Shown one piece after another: positions 15,226 to 15,951 of a stretch of 15,951 bases of DNA; within the stretch, counting starts at the first letter, position 1; each line of letters begins with the position of its first letter. This DNA comes from Methylomonas sp. GTDB taxonomy: Bacteria; Pseudomonadota; Gammaproteobacteria; Methylococcales; Methylomonadaceae. The translations under genes were made by a program, and so were the position numbers. Location of the stretch: NCBI GenBank assembly GCA_026989715.1, contig JALSIU010000217.1:1-15951 (forward strand). Direction: 5' to 3'. The notes beneath the pieces are model-generated. The model did not search any database. It was not told where the DNA came from and saw only the letters and a list, made by a program, of their open reading frames with translations.

Positions 15226-15951
15226 TTATGCACGTTGCCCGACAGTAGAAACCACTTTAATCTGACGATCTTCAGGTATTTCATTATATGCCAGTACATG
15301 TAACCCAGAAATTGAATGCCGGACAAATCGAGCAAGCCAAGGCCTGACAAAAGAAGAGACCAATAAAATGGCAGCCTGCCCTTCCATCTCCATTTTTTGC
15401 GCACTTTCTTCTAAAGAAGCATGCATTTGCTCAGCAAGGCCAGGTTCTAAACCTGCACCTGATTCTCCGGCGGTTTGTAATGTTTTATGCAATAACTGTT
15501 CCAACTCTTGCTCTAAAGTAATAACAGGAATTTCTGGCTGTATCCCACTGATTTCTTGAATAATTGAACGACCTAGACTCACACGCACTGCCGAAGTCAA
15601 AATGTCAGGATCTTGGCTTTTGCTACCATACTCTGCCAAAGTTTCGGCAATACCACGAATATCCCGAATGGCCACACCTTCTTGCAACAAGTTTTGCAAC
15701 ACTTTAACCACTACACCCAACGGCAAGGTTTTAGGCACTAAATCCTCGACTAATTTAGGGGCTGATTTACTCAAATTATCGAGCAATTGTTGCGCTTCTT
15801 CATAACCAAACATTTCATAAGCATGTGATTGCAAAATATGGCTCAAATGTGTTGCCACAACGGTACTTGCATCCACAACCGTATATCCTAAAGTCTGTGC
15901 ATAATCTTTTTGATTTGCATCAATCCAAACGGCCTCCAAGCCAAAAGCAGG
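15226..15951 (-). CDS. flhA: Flagellar export gate protein FlhA, C-terminal part only (5' end outside the window)
   Basis: About 241 residues are visible, from PAFGLEAVWI to the stop; the whole family protein is near 690 residues. The membrane domain lies beyond the right edge. What remains belongs to the cytoplasmic FlhA-C region that forms the nonameric ring and docks chaperone-substrate complexes. The stretch GYTVVDASTVVATHLSHIL is highly characteristic of FlhA. It is followed by LLDNLSKSAPKLVEDLVPK, VLQNLLQEGVAIRDIRGI and DPDILTSAVRVSLGRSI. The end, HVLAYNEIPEDRQIKVVSTVG, is also typical. The frame stays open through the right end, and an apparent start near 15939 is a TTG leucine codon rather than the real start. 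flhF follows 18 bp downstream. Confidence 0.96.
   Translation of the reverse strand, partial: PAFGLEAVWIDANQKDYAQTLGYTVVDASTVVATHLSHILQSHAYEMFGYEEAQQLLDNLSKSAPKLVEDLVPKTLPLGVVVKVLQNLLQEGVAIRDIRGIAETLAEYGSKSQDPDILTSAVRVSLGRSIIQEISGIQPEIPVITLEQELEQLLHKTLQTAGESGAGLEPGLAEQMHASLEESAQKMEMEGQAAILLVSSFVRPWLARFVRHSISGLHVLAYNEIPEDRQIKVVSTVGQRA

Overview
The window is the interior of a large polar-flagellum and chemotaxis locus from a gammaproteobacterium. Every supported gene lies on the minus strand, so transcription runs from the right edge to the left edge. The order flhA-flhF-fleN-fliA-cheY-cheZ-cheA-cheB-motC-motD-parA/parC-parP-cheW-DUF2802 is the arrangement known from Pseudomonas and other polarly flagellated gammaproteobacteria. 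The DNA is moderately AT-rich (about 40% G+C by eye), so it is not Pseudomonas itself. An aquatic lineage such as a methanotroph or sulfur oxidiser is possible, but the sequence does not decide this.

Layout from right to left (direction of transcription): the 3' part of flhA (export gate), flhF and fleN/flhG (polar placement and number of flagella) and fliA (sigma-28) form one tightly packed block. A 92-bp gap follows that carries a near-consensus sigma-28 promoter with exact N11 spacing, directed into cheY. Then come cheY, cheZ, cheA, cheB, the second stator pair motC/motD, a ParA-like ATPase and its CheW-domain partner (ParC/ParP-type array positioning), cheW, a 57-residue unknown protein, and a DUF2802 membrane/coiled-coil protein. 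The left end departs from the Pseudomonas order: a MotY-like periplasmic stator-ring protein with an extra degenerate OmpA-like module is followed by pseB and the first three-quarters of pseC, which begin pseudaminic-acid synthesis, usually for flagellin glycosylation.

How the genes work together: FlhF/FleN place the flagellum at the pole, ParC/ParP tether the CheA-CheW array there, CheA phosphorylates CheY and CheB, CheZ dephosphorylates CheY, MotC/MotD drive rotation with MotY bracing the stator, and PseB/PseC feed glycan to the filament. FliA is encoded immediately upstream of the promoter it probably serves, which suggests late-class expression of the chemotaxis and stator genes.

The most interesting signal is inside CheA. 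Instead of a recognisable P2 (CheY/CheB docking) domain, the long acidic linker carries four tandem copies of a 20-residue motif with core EEFDNLLDELHG. It resembles both the CheZ C-terminal tail encoded next door (DDVDDLLSSLGF) and the FliM N-terminal CheY-binding peptide (core EIDALL). The second item of note is the tandem OmpA-like architecture of MotY.

No intergenic stretch exceeds about 100 bases. No tRNA, rRNA, insertion sequence, CRISPR array or convincing rho-independent terminator was seen. The 74-bp cheA-cheB gap, the 86-bp motD-parA gap and the roughly 60-bp gaps around cheW and upstream of motY hold no convincing promoter.
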